Shown here piece after piece: positions 21,891 to 32,435 of a DNA stretch of 64,000 bases. The notes beneath the pieces are model-generated. The model made no database searches, had not been told where the DNA came from, and was given only the letters and a program-made list of their open reading frames with translations. A program made the position numbers and the translations under genes. The first letter of the stretch is position 1, and the number at the start of each line of letters is the position of its first letter. Source of the DNA: Fistularia commersonii (Eukaryota > Chordata > Actinopteri > Syngnathiformes > Fistulariidae); assembly GCA_037954325.1 (NCBI GenBank), contig JBBMNZ010000007.1, positions 8,975,501 through 9,039,500 on the forward strand, written 5' to 3'.

Positions 21891-23900
21891 TGGAAAAAGA
21901 TTTCATATTTGATAAAGCATCAAAAATATGTAAAGCTGGAAAAGATGGAATACACTGCTCTTTTAAGTCAGAAACTATTGAGTTTTATCAAAGACTGGAC
22001 TGGGAAATTTCTCTCAAAGAAACCCTCAAATGCCCTCATTTCCAAAACATTTGATTAAACCTCACACATTGATGTTCCAGGGTGTATCTTTTGATACGGG
22101 TGTAAGTGATGGGCTGTGACAAAAATAAGACAATGCCAGCCTTACAGTTAAAAAATGTGTTATTAAACGGTTTCAATTCAACATATTGTAACGACAGAAC
22201 TAGAGTGTTATAATGTGCTGCCGCTGTCTTTCCACTCTGGAGAAGTGAGAACAGAAATGAGCACCGTAGCTATTGGAACAATAATCCTCCCTATGCTAAC
22301 GCAGCAGAACTCGGGTTTAGAGCACATGAGCACACCAAGAGCTACTTTTATCAACCGTACATGAAGAGAGGGTACAAACATTTCCATGTACCTGTGAGTA
22401 GGAGCGTGTAAACGTTCGCGCAACTCTTACAATGCATACACACAAAACCTAGTGGTAGACCAATGAAACTACAAGGCCGATGGCTGTGCTTGTCCAGCAC
22501 CGGGGGAGGGGGGGGGGGCACTTCAGTACAAGCCTTGAAGAGTCTGCCGCATCTGCCGCATCACCTTAGTTTGCAACGTGATTTACAACTTGGCCATCAG
22601 ACAAGGCGTCCCGCTGCAGGAACACCCATGGGTGGATGAGTAGATGCCAAACACAGCCTGTCCTGCCGCCTAATGCCTCAGCCATTCCAACTAGAGATGC
22701 TCATACAGACATTTTAGGTGAATCTATCTTTTAGCGATCATTGAGAAGTGAACATTTTCAGCTTGAAAGTGTATCAGGGAAAATAATCACAGTCAACTTT
22801 GTAATGTGCACGCAGCAATCTGCGCCAGCCACTCATTCAATTGCTGTAAAGTGTTTGCAATGTTAGATCCTTCTTTTCATTCATGAATTTTGATTGGTCC
22901 TATTGAGTTTGCTGCACAACGTACATCAGCACCCTCGTCCCACTGGATGGGATTTGCTTGGCCCAGTCTACTCCGAAACCCCCCTGGAGACTGGCTTGAC
23001 TTTCTGAAAGACCTTCACATTATTGTCAAATATATTTTAATATTCACAAATTAAACTGTCTAAGTGTTTTTCAAACACCTCTGTCTGACTGTTTAATAGT
23101 ACTTGTGGTGCGGCTGGTTAATGGTGCAGCTGGTTCTGTTGGGAGCACTGTGGCTCCATTGGGAATAATCCCATGTGGTGCAGTTTCCCTGATGATGCTG
23201 CTAAAACGAGTATTCATGGGTGAAAGCGTGGTTGCTGCTTCCAGTCAAGAATACTTTGCCTCCATGGGCAGTGACAAGCTTTTTGGCAATGACATTTACT
23301 TCTGACACTGCTTCTGATCCAAAAGAATTAAGTGTGGGCGTTACTTTCTCCCGCATTACATTCTTTCTTTTGTTTGTCACACCTGCATTAAATTGCCCAT
23401 TCTGCAGTTTATTTCAATTTTCCCTTAGAGAATCTCAATCTCCGTGTTGGTGATATTACCAGTACCATAAAGGGTGGAATGGGGCATTTCTGAATGCAAA
23501 TGAGATTAAATAGGCAATGTGTGGGATTTGTCACCAGTGTGCGGACAACAGGCGTCTGCGCATTAGATAAGTACAGATTTGTTTGGAGTAAGGACTTGCC
23601 AAGCCATTCCTTAGCTAAAACAAAATTCCACAAGATCACTAAACCAGACACCCGGGCTTTCCACTATCTAATCTACATTTGCAGAAGGCCTGTTTAATAC
23701 AACTAACAAATCAGGGCGACATGAATTTAACACCCTCATGAGCTAAACCAACCAAAACCAACCTGCTAGTAGTTCTAACATTAAAAAACATAAATACCTA
23801 AGCCTAAATAAAACAATATTGAGCTTTAAACCACGACAATCATATTATACATAATATTAAATACGCTGGAGCGAAAACAAACCAGTATGTGACTTTGAAC
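21890..23900. other. Intergenic DNA between tamm41 and vgll4
   Basis: No gene is supported. One segment, minus 23390-23200, contains a short open stretch reading 'VNVIAKKLVTAHGGKVFLTGSSNHAFTHEYSF' before a stop. It looks like a piece of a coding repeat or pseudogene, but I cannot name a family. Confidence 0.4.
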
Positions 23901-24205
23901 TCGATGACGAAGCATTTAGCGGGCGCCATCTTGGGCTAACAGCACCACAAGGGATTACGCTCATTAAACAGGAAATTTTACAAATTCAGGAAAAAACAAG
24001 TCAATTCAACATTTTCTCAAAATATCAGGTAGCGCGTTTGTGCTGTTTAATAGGTGTTTAACCTTTACAAACCTGTATAACCGGAGCGAAAATGGTTATA
24101 GGCACAGCTTCAGTAGCTCCGGCTTCGTTTAGCGGAAGGCGGAAGTAGTTCCGAGCGTCTCAACAGGAAGTTGTCGCCACGGTGCCTCCTATTGGACACA
24201 CCCAA
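23900..24205 (-). promoter_or_regulatory. Unassigned promoter-like region, minus strand
   Basis: Read on the minus strand it has an ordered set of housekeeping-promoter elements: a CCAAT box (plus ATTGG near 24190), several ETS-type GGAAG/CTTCC sites (24134-24175), a possible GTTTGT donor after ATACAG (about 24075), and AAGATGGCGCCC (about 23933-23922), which resembles a YY1 site at a translation start. An ATG there opens MAPAKCFVIEFKVTYW before another possible GTTTGT donor. I recognise no such protein. It may be the start of a non-coding or unannotated minus-strand transcript, or a former promoter. Confidence 0.35.
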
Positions 24206-24639
24206 GACTGCCAATTTCACAAGATCACGAAGTTACAAATTTGGAATTCGTTTTCACAGTATTTGTATGCATACACATTATTTATTTAGCATTTATTCAT
24301 ATTCTTATTTTTATATATATATTTTCATTTATATTTATTTGTATCTATAACGAAATATATGACCATTCATACTGTGTGTGTCATACCAATATTGGCTCTA
24401 ACACATGCATCAAAAAATAACACATACTTTTAAATTGAGTTTTTCATTAGAAGATACGAGCTGTTCAAGAATGACATTCAAAAAAATTATTCAAAAATGC
24501 ATTCTTAACATGGCTGTTGCCAAGGTTACCAGGTATTTAAACTTGAAGGGACAAAATAACACCAAATTTTCCCGAGGGTGATTAATTGATCCAAAAGGAC
24601 AGTTGTGGTTTGAATATTAATAATCTTATATCCTCTTCT

Positions 24640-24875
24640 TCATCCTAGCCCATCATTCCCCCCAGATCTTCACCACGCCTCCTCTGTCCACGTCCAAACC
24701 ATTCAAGTGTGACTTCACAATGCTTGATTGACCCCCAAGGGTGGAATTTCTTAACTTCCAAGCCATCTCAGTGTGATTTCATCTCCAGAACATCGAACAC
24801 ACACGTCCCTCTGTTGGACTCCTCCTGACCCTCCTCCCTCTTCCTCACTCCTAAAGAGTAACATCCACACCTTCT
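24640..24875 (-). mobile_element. RTE-type LINE fragment, minus orientation
   Basis: Segments such as 'cccagatcttcaccacgcctcctctgtcc' and 'tgtgatttcatctccagaacatcgaacacac' are the reverse complement of the RTE C-terminal coding region seen at 3900-4020. It is short and broken. Confidence 0.55.
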
Positions 24876-25073
24876 CTGCTGCCTCCACCTGAATCTGATG
24901 ATAATCTGATTCTGCTTTATTGTCAAGACACATGTACAAATACGGGGCAACAAAATGCAATTTGGTGCGAAGAAAAATCAAACGTGCAAAAAAGCGGCAG
25001 GTGCTTATAATAAATCAATGCACAGTATGTGATTTACAGATAGGGTACTACGAACATATGACACAGATGGACG

Positions 25074-25210
25074 ATGATAACAATAATAATAATAATGATA
25101 ATAATGATAATAATAATAATAATAATGATAATGATTAATAATAATAATAACAATAGTAACAATAGTAACAATAGTGACAATAATAACAACAATAATAATA
25201 ATGGTTATAG

Positions 25211-25245
<35 letters not shown>

Positions 25246-25300
25246 ATAATAATAATAATAATAATAACAATAATAATAATAATATTAATAATAATACACT
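25074..25300. repeat. Compound trinucleotide repeat tract (ATA/ATG, AATAGTAAC, ACT, AAT)
   Basis: About 225 bases of AAT-type trinucleotides pass into AATAGTAAC units (25150-25180), then (ACT)n (25210-25244), then (AAT)n again. The long open frames read through it (poly-Asn, poly-Ile) come from repeat translation and are not genes. It sits immediately upstream of the presumed vgll4 promoter. Confidence 0.9.
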
Positions 25301-25324
25301 GATGCCATCCACGCAGAGTCCTAC

Positions 25325-25735
25325 CCCGTCTCCTACCATGACGTCATCTCTAATATACGCTGATGTCATCGCCTGGCGGCTCGGCCAATCAGCGCGCTTC
25401 GCTCTTACCACCTGCCAGGAACGGAATCCCGTCATTCCAGGCATTCCTCCCTCCTCCCTCCTCCTCCCTCCCTCTCCCTCTCTCTCTCCTTCTTCCTCCT
25501 CTTCCTCGTCCGCAGCCCAGCCTGTCCCCTCGGCCCCGCTGCCATTGTCCTCCCTCTCCGGGGCCGTCCAGCCGCGGCTTCGGGATTTATTTTTTTTTTA
25601 CTTCTCTGCGGAATATACTTTTACCCCCCACTCCACCACCCCACCCACGGAGTTTGACTGCGTGTTTTCGGGGGTGGGGTGGGGTGGGGGGGGGGGTCAT
25701 CGCACTGGAAGATACCAAAGTGGCGGCGGAAGGAG
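25325..25735 (+). promoter_or_regulatory. vgll4: vgll4 upstream promoter and 5' non-coding exon (inferred)
   Basis: A GC-rich region contains a palindromic CRE (TGACGTCA, 25339-25346), a CCAAT box (25385-25389) and two head-to-tail TEAD/MCAT-type motifs (CATTCCA 25433-25439; CATTCC 25442-25447). A pyrimidine-rich tract follows. A GTATGT splice donor after GCGGAAGGAG (donor at 25736) could join to the acceptor at 27311-27312 just before the METPLDV start. That the exon with the METPLDV start has its own acceptor shows that a 5' non-coding exon must exist; its location here is inference. The transcription start is not determined. Confidence 0.5.
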
Positions 25736-25978
25736 GTATGTGCTTGAGAACATGAAGTTGTGACACTGCAGGATGAAGAGTGCGCTCTCCTCCTCCCTCT
25801 CTTCTCCTTCTCCTTCTCCTTCCTCTTCCTCCTCTTCGCCTCCGGTTCTCTCCCGGGCGGGACGGTCCTTCACTCACCTGAAGTGTGTGTGTGTGAGCGT
25901 GTGTTTGTGTGCGTGTGTGCGGAGGACTGCAGCAGACTGTCCTGCAGGGAAACAGAAAAACAAGCAAACGTCCGCGCG

Positions 25979-25984
<6 letters not shown>

Positions 25985-26028
<44 letters not shown>
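25985..26028. repeat. (TG)n microsatellite
   Basis: About 22 TG units, preceded by interrupted TG/CG runs from about 25885. Confidence 0.9.
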
Positions 26029-26029
<1 letters not shown>

Positions 26030-26786
26030 AACGAAGCGGTACACGAAGGCTCCGGGACCTGTGAATAGAAACGTAAAAGGGACGCACTCGCAGCCTCACG
26101 CTAGACTCCAAATATTGTTGCCTTTCTCTTCAAATACAACAAGATGATAATAATAGTGATAACAGTGAATCAGAGGAGGTCCACCTCTGAAGGAGGACCT
26201 CCAGAAGTCAAGAGGAGTGCTATCCTTAGAATGCAAGGGGAACAGAAGAATCCGGGATTTTTTTTTGTTGTTGTTGTTTTGTTTTTTCATCCACAAATAC
26301 CATTCATAGCAGTGGGGGGGGGGGGGGCTTCATCACTGCGGGAGAAACATCTGGAGAGTGCTGACACATTTCTAGAATTGTCCACATTGTGCACAGAAAG
26401 ACTGTCAGACGCTCTTTTTTTTTAGATTAAAAGTCAAATAAAAGTCTTTAAAATAGTGCTTTCAGTGTTCTGGGTCCGAACACACACCTGCCGTCACTCA
26501 AGGATGGAGAACGTGTCAGAGCTTTGCAGTGTGTGGGAATGGAAGAGGTTGGCGGGAAGGTCTACGCCGCAGAAGGTGCATGCATCTTCTCCCGGGGTGG
26601 CGGGAGGGCTTCTTGTTGGATCGCCTCTCCTGATTTTGTATTTCCGGGTGTGTTTACACGGACAAGGCCTTATTAGGAGAAAATGCAGCTGCTGGAGAGG
26701 GCCGCGGGGAAGCACGGGGCAGGGAGGCAAGGCCAGGCAGAGGGTTGAAGCTGAAGGTTGGCATCAGGTGCAGCAGCCGTCCGGGA

Positions 26787-26805
26787 GGGGGGGGGGGGGG
26801 GGGGG
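26787..26805 (+). repeat. poly-G run
   Basis: Nineteen consecutive G on the plus strand. Such runs are prone to slippage and can form G-quadruplexes. It could also reflect sequencing or assembly length error. Confidence 0.8.
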
Positions 26806-26993
26806 TCGTGGTGATAAATCTGCAAGGTGACATTTGCTGCTGGTCGCCATTCTTTATTTTGTTCCCACACACATTGTTGGTGAAAGGGTGAAGGTTGGTA
26901 TCTTCTGCTGGTCAATGCGTCTGCTCTGTTTCATGCACGTTCTCCACCTGCATGCGGGGGCTGGGGACGATTCTCAACCCCCACAGTTTCCAC

Positions 26994-27165
26994 AGTATTC
27001 ATTCATTCATTCTCTTCGCTGCTTATCCTGCACTCAGGGTTGCAGGGGGGTTGGAGTCTATCTCAGCTGTGATCGGCTCTCCCTTGACCGCTCAATCACG
27101 ACACCCCATATCGAGACATACAACCATTCACCCTCTCATTCGCACCTCATACAGAGACTTTGATT
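26994..27165 (+). repeat. Degraded teleost interspersed repeat
   Basis: Begins 'attcattcattcattctcttcgctgcttatcctgcactcagggttgcagg' and continues through 'ctcagctgtgatcggctctcccttgac' to 'gagacatacaaccattcaccctctcattcgcacctcata'. The order is that of the family copy at 1603-1960; the 3' half is missing. Confidence 0.7.
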
Positions 27166-27246
27166 AAATGCCAAATGAAACAAATGATTATTGATTATCA
27201 GCCAGTCTGTGTGTTTTCCTGTGAAGATCAGAGATATGTCTCTGTG

Positions 27247-27250
<4 letters not shown>

Positions 27251-27282
<32 letters not shown>
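27251..27282 (+). repeat. vgll4: (TG)n microsatellite beside a vgll4 splice acceptor
   Basis: About 16 TG units ending 29 bases before the AG acceptor (27311-27312) of the METPLDV exon. The intervening tract 'ctcattagtttgtcccctctgtcctgac' is pyrimidine-rich. Confidence 0.9.
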
Positions 27283-27284
<2 letters not shown>

Positions 27285-27322
27285 CATTAGTTTGTCCCCT
27301 CTGTCCTGACAGGAACCCCAGC

Positions 27323-27386
27323 ATGGAGACGCCGCTGGATGTTCTGTCACGGGCAGCGTCGTTTGTCCACGCCAGCGAAGAAGAGC
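27323..27386 (+). CDS. vgll4: vgll4 alternative first coding exon (METPLDV form)
   Basis: The ATG at 27323 opens METPLDVLSRAASFVHASEEE plus one base, then a GTAAGT donor at 27387. The phase (1) matches the shared exon at 42237, giving ...SEEE-R-EAALRGDP, which agrees with the human isoform reading METPLDVLSRAASLVHADDEKREAALRG (recalled). An upstream acceptor at 27311-27312 leaves ten untranslated bases before the ATG. This form totals 927 coding bases (308 aa). The N-terminus differs from the 36291 form and lies outside the TEAD-binding region. Confidence 0.94.
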
Positions 27387-30300
27387 GTAAGTGCCCTGCC
27401 TTGACGTCCCGTGTTTCCGCCGGCAGCGCTGCGTCAGGCTGTCGCCGCGTTCCCTCTTGACAAGGGGCAACTTTATGTCGGGCGCCGAGCCCTTTGCCCC
27501 GCTTTCCGCCGAGGCCGCACAATAGGCGTCTTTGTGCGGCGTAAGCTCTGCCTCGTAAATCGCGAGGGCAGACACACTCGCCGGCCGCCGGCTGCTGTTT
27601 ATTTGTTTCCGCGGGTGTGTTTGCATTCACCTGGTCCTACCGGGGGCGTCACGGCTTCACCCTTGCCCTGACGTCGCCCCTTTGCTTCCGGCTCCTGGCC
27701 TAATCGCGGCTGAGGGTTTTCTGGGGTTTTTGTTAAAAAAAAAATTCCTTCCGAGATTAAGTGGAGTTGCCCCCCCCCCCCAAGCTGCGGCTTGAACTCC
27801 ATCAGGTGTGGTGACTTATCACTTTCTTAGAGACAAACTGCACGTGTGCAAGCTCTCTGTGGTCGGTCTGTTAGAGCATGAAGGGGGCGGCGCCTTCGAG
27901 AGCTCCTAAAAGTTGCATTTGGATTGATTGAGTGGGAAAACCTGCAGGATCACACACAGCAGACTGTCGCTCTGCAGCCTCCTTGCCTGGGAGCTCGTCT
28001 TCCATCCTCCCCCGCTCCCCTGCCGAGTTTTTGTCCCCCTCCCCTCTCTGGCCGATGTCACTTTTTGTTGTGGGTCGCGCACGGCCCCTTTGTCCCTTGA
28101 GAAAGCACTCGACCCCCTCGCCACAATGGAAGTAGGCTAGCTAGCCTGCTAAGCTAATCGACCCACCGATCCGTTTGCCAAAAAAAGAGGGACGGGAGAG
28201 AGAGAGACAGAGAGAGAAAGGACTAGCTGTTAGCCGGTTGGCCGGCCAGACGGCGGGCCGACGGCAGAGAGGAGGGAGAGGCCGCGGCACGCCACGCTTT
28301 CACAAAAGGCGCTTTCACAAAAGGCGCAGGAGTTCACATCGCCCAGGGCTTGCAACAAGATGCATTGTTTTTGTTTTCCTATTTAAAGCATGGGTCACAC
28401 CGCTTCCAGGAACAAGTGTAAATGCCTTTAGTAAGATCTTTTCTGAGCTCTCTCAAACCAACAGTTCCCACCTACCCTGCAGGCAGGGTCCCGGGGGGTC
28501 TGAATGGGCGAGGGGCAGGGCTTAACCCGGACTTCCTGTCCGTGTGAATCGCGTTGAAAAACCTGCCACTTCACTTGTGGGTTTCAACGCAGAGAGGCTG
28601 ATCGGAGGTAGTCTTAAGTCTCTGCTGCACGCCTGCAGATCGCCGTGGCGACACTACGAGGAAAGACAACAGTTCAGGCGGGGGGAGGAAACACTCGCCC
28701 TTTCCCAGCTCTCGGGGATCCACATGCACGGGAGCGGCGGCCGGTCCCCGTCTCCATCGAGCTTGAAATCCTGCTGTCGGAGCGGAGGAGCAGCGTTGTT
28801 GCTCGCAGCTCTAATCACAGCTCCCGGGTCGAGGCCGGCCTGCGTTAAATATACAGTAATTACATGCTTGCGGGGGAAAAGTCATCCCTGCCTTGTATTT
28901 AATGGTAGCTGTGGAAGAAATGCTTAATACTTGTCGACGCCCCTCCATGGCAATTTTGGTGGATGCTTGGAAGGAGCACATCTCGCAGGGCGCTCCACCC
29001 TTCCTGCAGGAAAACCTGCATTTGGAACGGACCTTAAATAGTTTGCAGGCCGGGCTTAGATTGCATTCGTTTGCGGCGGCTCGTTGTTTTCTGGTAGTGT
29101 GAACTCGGTGTTAGCGGGCCCTGACTGCCAGCAGAACCTCCTGTTTTAGGCTAAGCTTCCCCGGCAGCGTTCCCGTTCTGTTTGCGCCAGGCTGAGATCC
29201 ACGCATTAGCCACTTTCAGACAGTTTGAAGAAGTCATTTCTAAGAAGTGGCTTTGGTTCCAGGTACCAGCTTCCTTCGGGACAGCTGTGATGCTAGCATC
29301 TGCTACATGCACCTCATAATAATAACCATGGACTATCAGATGGTTAAAGTGTTTTTATCTTTTCCTCTGTAAGCCCTGGAAACCCCTCTGAGACGCAGCA
29401 GGCCAGAAGAGCTGGGACCTCTTCATCACTCCATTTCTGGCTGCTTCTATCCATTTTGTCCAAAGAAAACATCTGTCCAGTGACCAAGACATGTTTTAAA
29501 AATGGCCCTTTGCAGTCTGTAAGAAGTATCTGGTAGTGCTTGTGGAACTCTAAAAAGAGCCTGCCTTGGAGTAGGAGATGGTTCCAGGAACTGAAGGCCC
29601 GAATAAGGGAACTGCTAAAAGTTCCTTCTGCTAAAAGTTCCTCCTGCTAAAAGTTCCTCCAGTGAGACATAAGGCAATGGAACATCCTTCTTTGTTCTTG
29701 TCGCTAAGGGATGTTCAAAAATCATGGCTGAGGGCTGGGCCTGGAAGTGTCTGCAGGGACCTGAAAGGTGTTGCCCTCCTGGTCTCGGCCTTCTTGGCCC
29801 AGGCTGGGAACCCGTCGCAGCTTGTTAGAGCGCAGCACTGCGGAGTCGGGCCGACAGAGAGGGAAACCGGAGCCTCTGCATCTGCACGCTTTGTCTAAAT
29901 GTTGCCGGAGGCGAGCGCCTGTCAGGTTTTTGGAGTCTGGGGTTGGGCAGGGCGTGTCGGGGCGCTCCTTCCCCCCGCGGCCTCTCCGGGCCTCTGTCAG
30001 AGCAGCCTGGGCAAAACCACACAGGTGGAGATCAGTTCAGATACCTTTTCAGGTAAATGAGGAAACACACCAGGTCTTGGTCAGGTTGGAACATCACCGA
30101 TGATGTGGATCTCGTCCTCTGAGCGCTCCAGTCTTCTGTTGATAAATGTCGACGAGTGTTGCGGCGCCTCCTGTCAGCGCTGGAGAGCGGGGATGGTTGG
30201 GTCTGCAGGAGGTTAATCCTCCTCGGAGCTCCGGCAGAGGATCTGTCTGATAACCGGGTCGAACCCCGATGCGTGATCGCCCGCTCACGTGCACAACTTG

Positions 30301-31906
30301 TAGCTCATGGCATGAAGAGCTTCACAATGCGGGACACATTATGGTGCTCTGAAATAATCAGTGTATTCATCCGTTTATTATCTAAACCATCCATCTTGTG
30401 CTCGGGGTTGAGGGGGGGGCCGGAGACGATCCTGTCTGTGATTGGACGAGAGGCGGGTTCACCTGGGCAGGTCCATCACAGGGACACATTTACAGACAAA
30501 CAGCTATCCACTTGTTCATTCATGTTATATAGAGAAAAAAACATTCACACGTCACATAGGGACGTAAAGCGATTCACTCTCTTGTTCAGAGACGTGCAGC
30601 CATTTGTGAAGTGATCCTGGGGGGGAATTGACTGGACTGGGTTCTAAATTAGCAGGAAATGACATTCATTTGGCAGGAAGTGGCGGGGAGGCGGAGGTTA
30701 GTGGCTGTGGAATTAGACCATCACAGTACTTTGCTGCATTGATGCTATCAGAGCCAAGATGGCGCAGGAACAGAAAAGGTCAATTCTTTTCAGTATCGAT
30801 TCAGAAAAAAAAAGTAATGATTACCTGTGTGCGATTTTCAAAAATCTGAAGAGAGTCATGACCTGATCTGTGTCCTACACCCCCCCACGAGTAAATGCTA
30901 CGCTCGCCGCCGGTCCCGGGAGCAGTTTCTCGGGGCCGTGCTGACCACACATACTTAGCATTCCTCCCTTTTCTGATACGGCTCTCCATAGTGACGCCGG
31001 CTGAAACGGAACAGGATCGTGATGTTCCTCACAAAGGAAAAGTTAACATTTACTTTTGCTTACAAGCATTTCTGGGTTTCAGGAAGGGAGGTTAATTCAT
31101 TTCTCCCAAACACCTGACAGCAATCACTTTAGCTTAGGTTTAATTTTCAAGCTCGTTCCTTAGATGTTTGATCATGGAATGACAGCAATGGAAAAGATAA
31201 TAGGTAAATAATAATAATTTTGATATAAATTAATGCAGCCAAAGTTGCCCTGCGCTTGTAGCCTTGGCGCTGAGTGATAAGGGTTTTGTAGACACCATAT
31301 GAGGACGCCTGAGTTGTGATGAGGGGCGGCGGCTCCACACGGCAGCAACCTTAACTCCCTCCAGGGGACATTTTAGCACAGGCTAATTGTTAGCGGAGGA
31401 AGGGATGATGTAAAGACAGCTCTTACAGTGTGTGACCTCCCGCACAGGGTCATCTGGAACACACACACCAAGGTAGGGATGTCAGAACGGCGTCACCTGC
31501 TGTTGTTGTTGTCACCGTAGCAACCTGATATTTCCCCAGTCGTGCTCTGAGTCATGGTTTCCCATTTCAGCGGCGCAACGCCCCTGGTCGCCGGTGTCAG
31601 CTGACCTCTCCCCTCGTCCAATGGGAAAGCAGGACTTTTATTGGGCTTGGATGAATCACGACCCGGACACACCCTTCCCCTCAAGGGGGAGGGCCATACC
31701 TGTCTGAGCACGCCGCACACCATGCTGTGGCGGCGCCGTCTGGCTGGCGGCGCTGGATGGGCTGGAAGCAGAGGAGGGGTCCCCTCTGCCGGAGATCAGG
31801 GGTGTCGATCGCAAAGTCCTGATTTTCCTTCACTCTCTGTAATCCTGGCTGTTGGGCCGTGCAAGGAAGTGTGTGTTTATTTGCTTTCTCTTATCGTGGG
31901 CATGGC

Positions 31907-31951
<45 letters not shown>

Positions 31952-32259
31952 CAACAAGCGGACTTTTACCAACGTGTTGTGTAACATTAAATCTCGTCGT
32001 TGGGGCTCTCAGCAGGGCCCTGCGCGTCCTGGATCCGCTGGCCAGAAGGGGGCAGTGTTTCCCTCGCAGCCACACACCCTGCTCTCTCGCGCGACCTCTG
32101 ACCTCTTCGAATGTGAGGACGATAATGAGGCACGCAGGGCTCCCGTCGCTCAATCTCATTGCGTCGCGGCTGCAGGGAGCAGGCTTGAAAAATCCACCTC
32201 CTGAATGGACTCTCTGTTTGAACGCAGCCCTGGAGTGTGTGTGAGGGTGTGTATGTGTG

Positions 32260-32314
<55 letters not shown>

Positions 32315-32394
32315 GGTTTCTTAAGCGCTGAGCTGCAACGATGGGGGGAGAGGGGGGCGGAGCAAGGAGGCTTTAGGCCGCTCGCTGTTTGTGT

Positions 32395-32435
<41 letters not shown>

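Larger units (their letters stand above)
25736..27312 (+). other. vgll4: vgll4 intron between inferred 5' exon and METPLDV exon
   Basis: Contains a long (TG)n (25985-26028), a poly-G run (26787-26805), a degraded copy of the interspersed repeat (26994-27165) and a second (TG)n (27251-27282) close to the acceptor. No coding region is recognised apart from repeat-driven frames. Confidence 0.45.

Noticed and set aside
25074..25763. 229-codon open frame rich in Asn and Thr
   Set aside because: Most of it is translation of the compound trinucleotide repeat, continuing into the vgll4 promoter.
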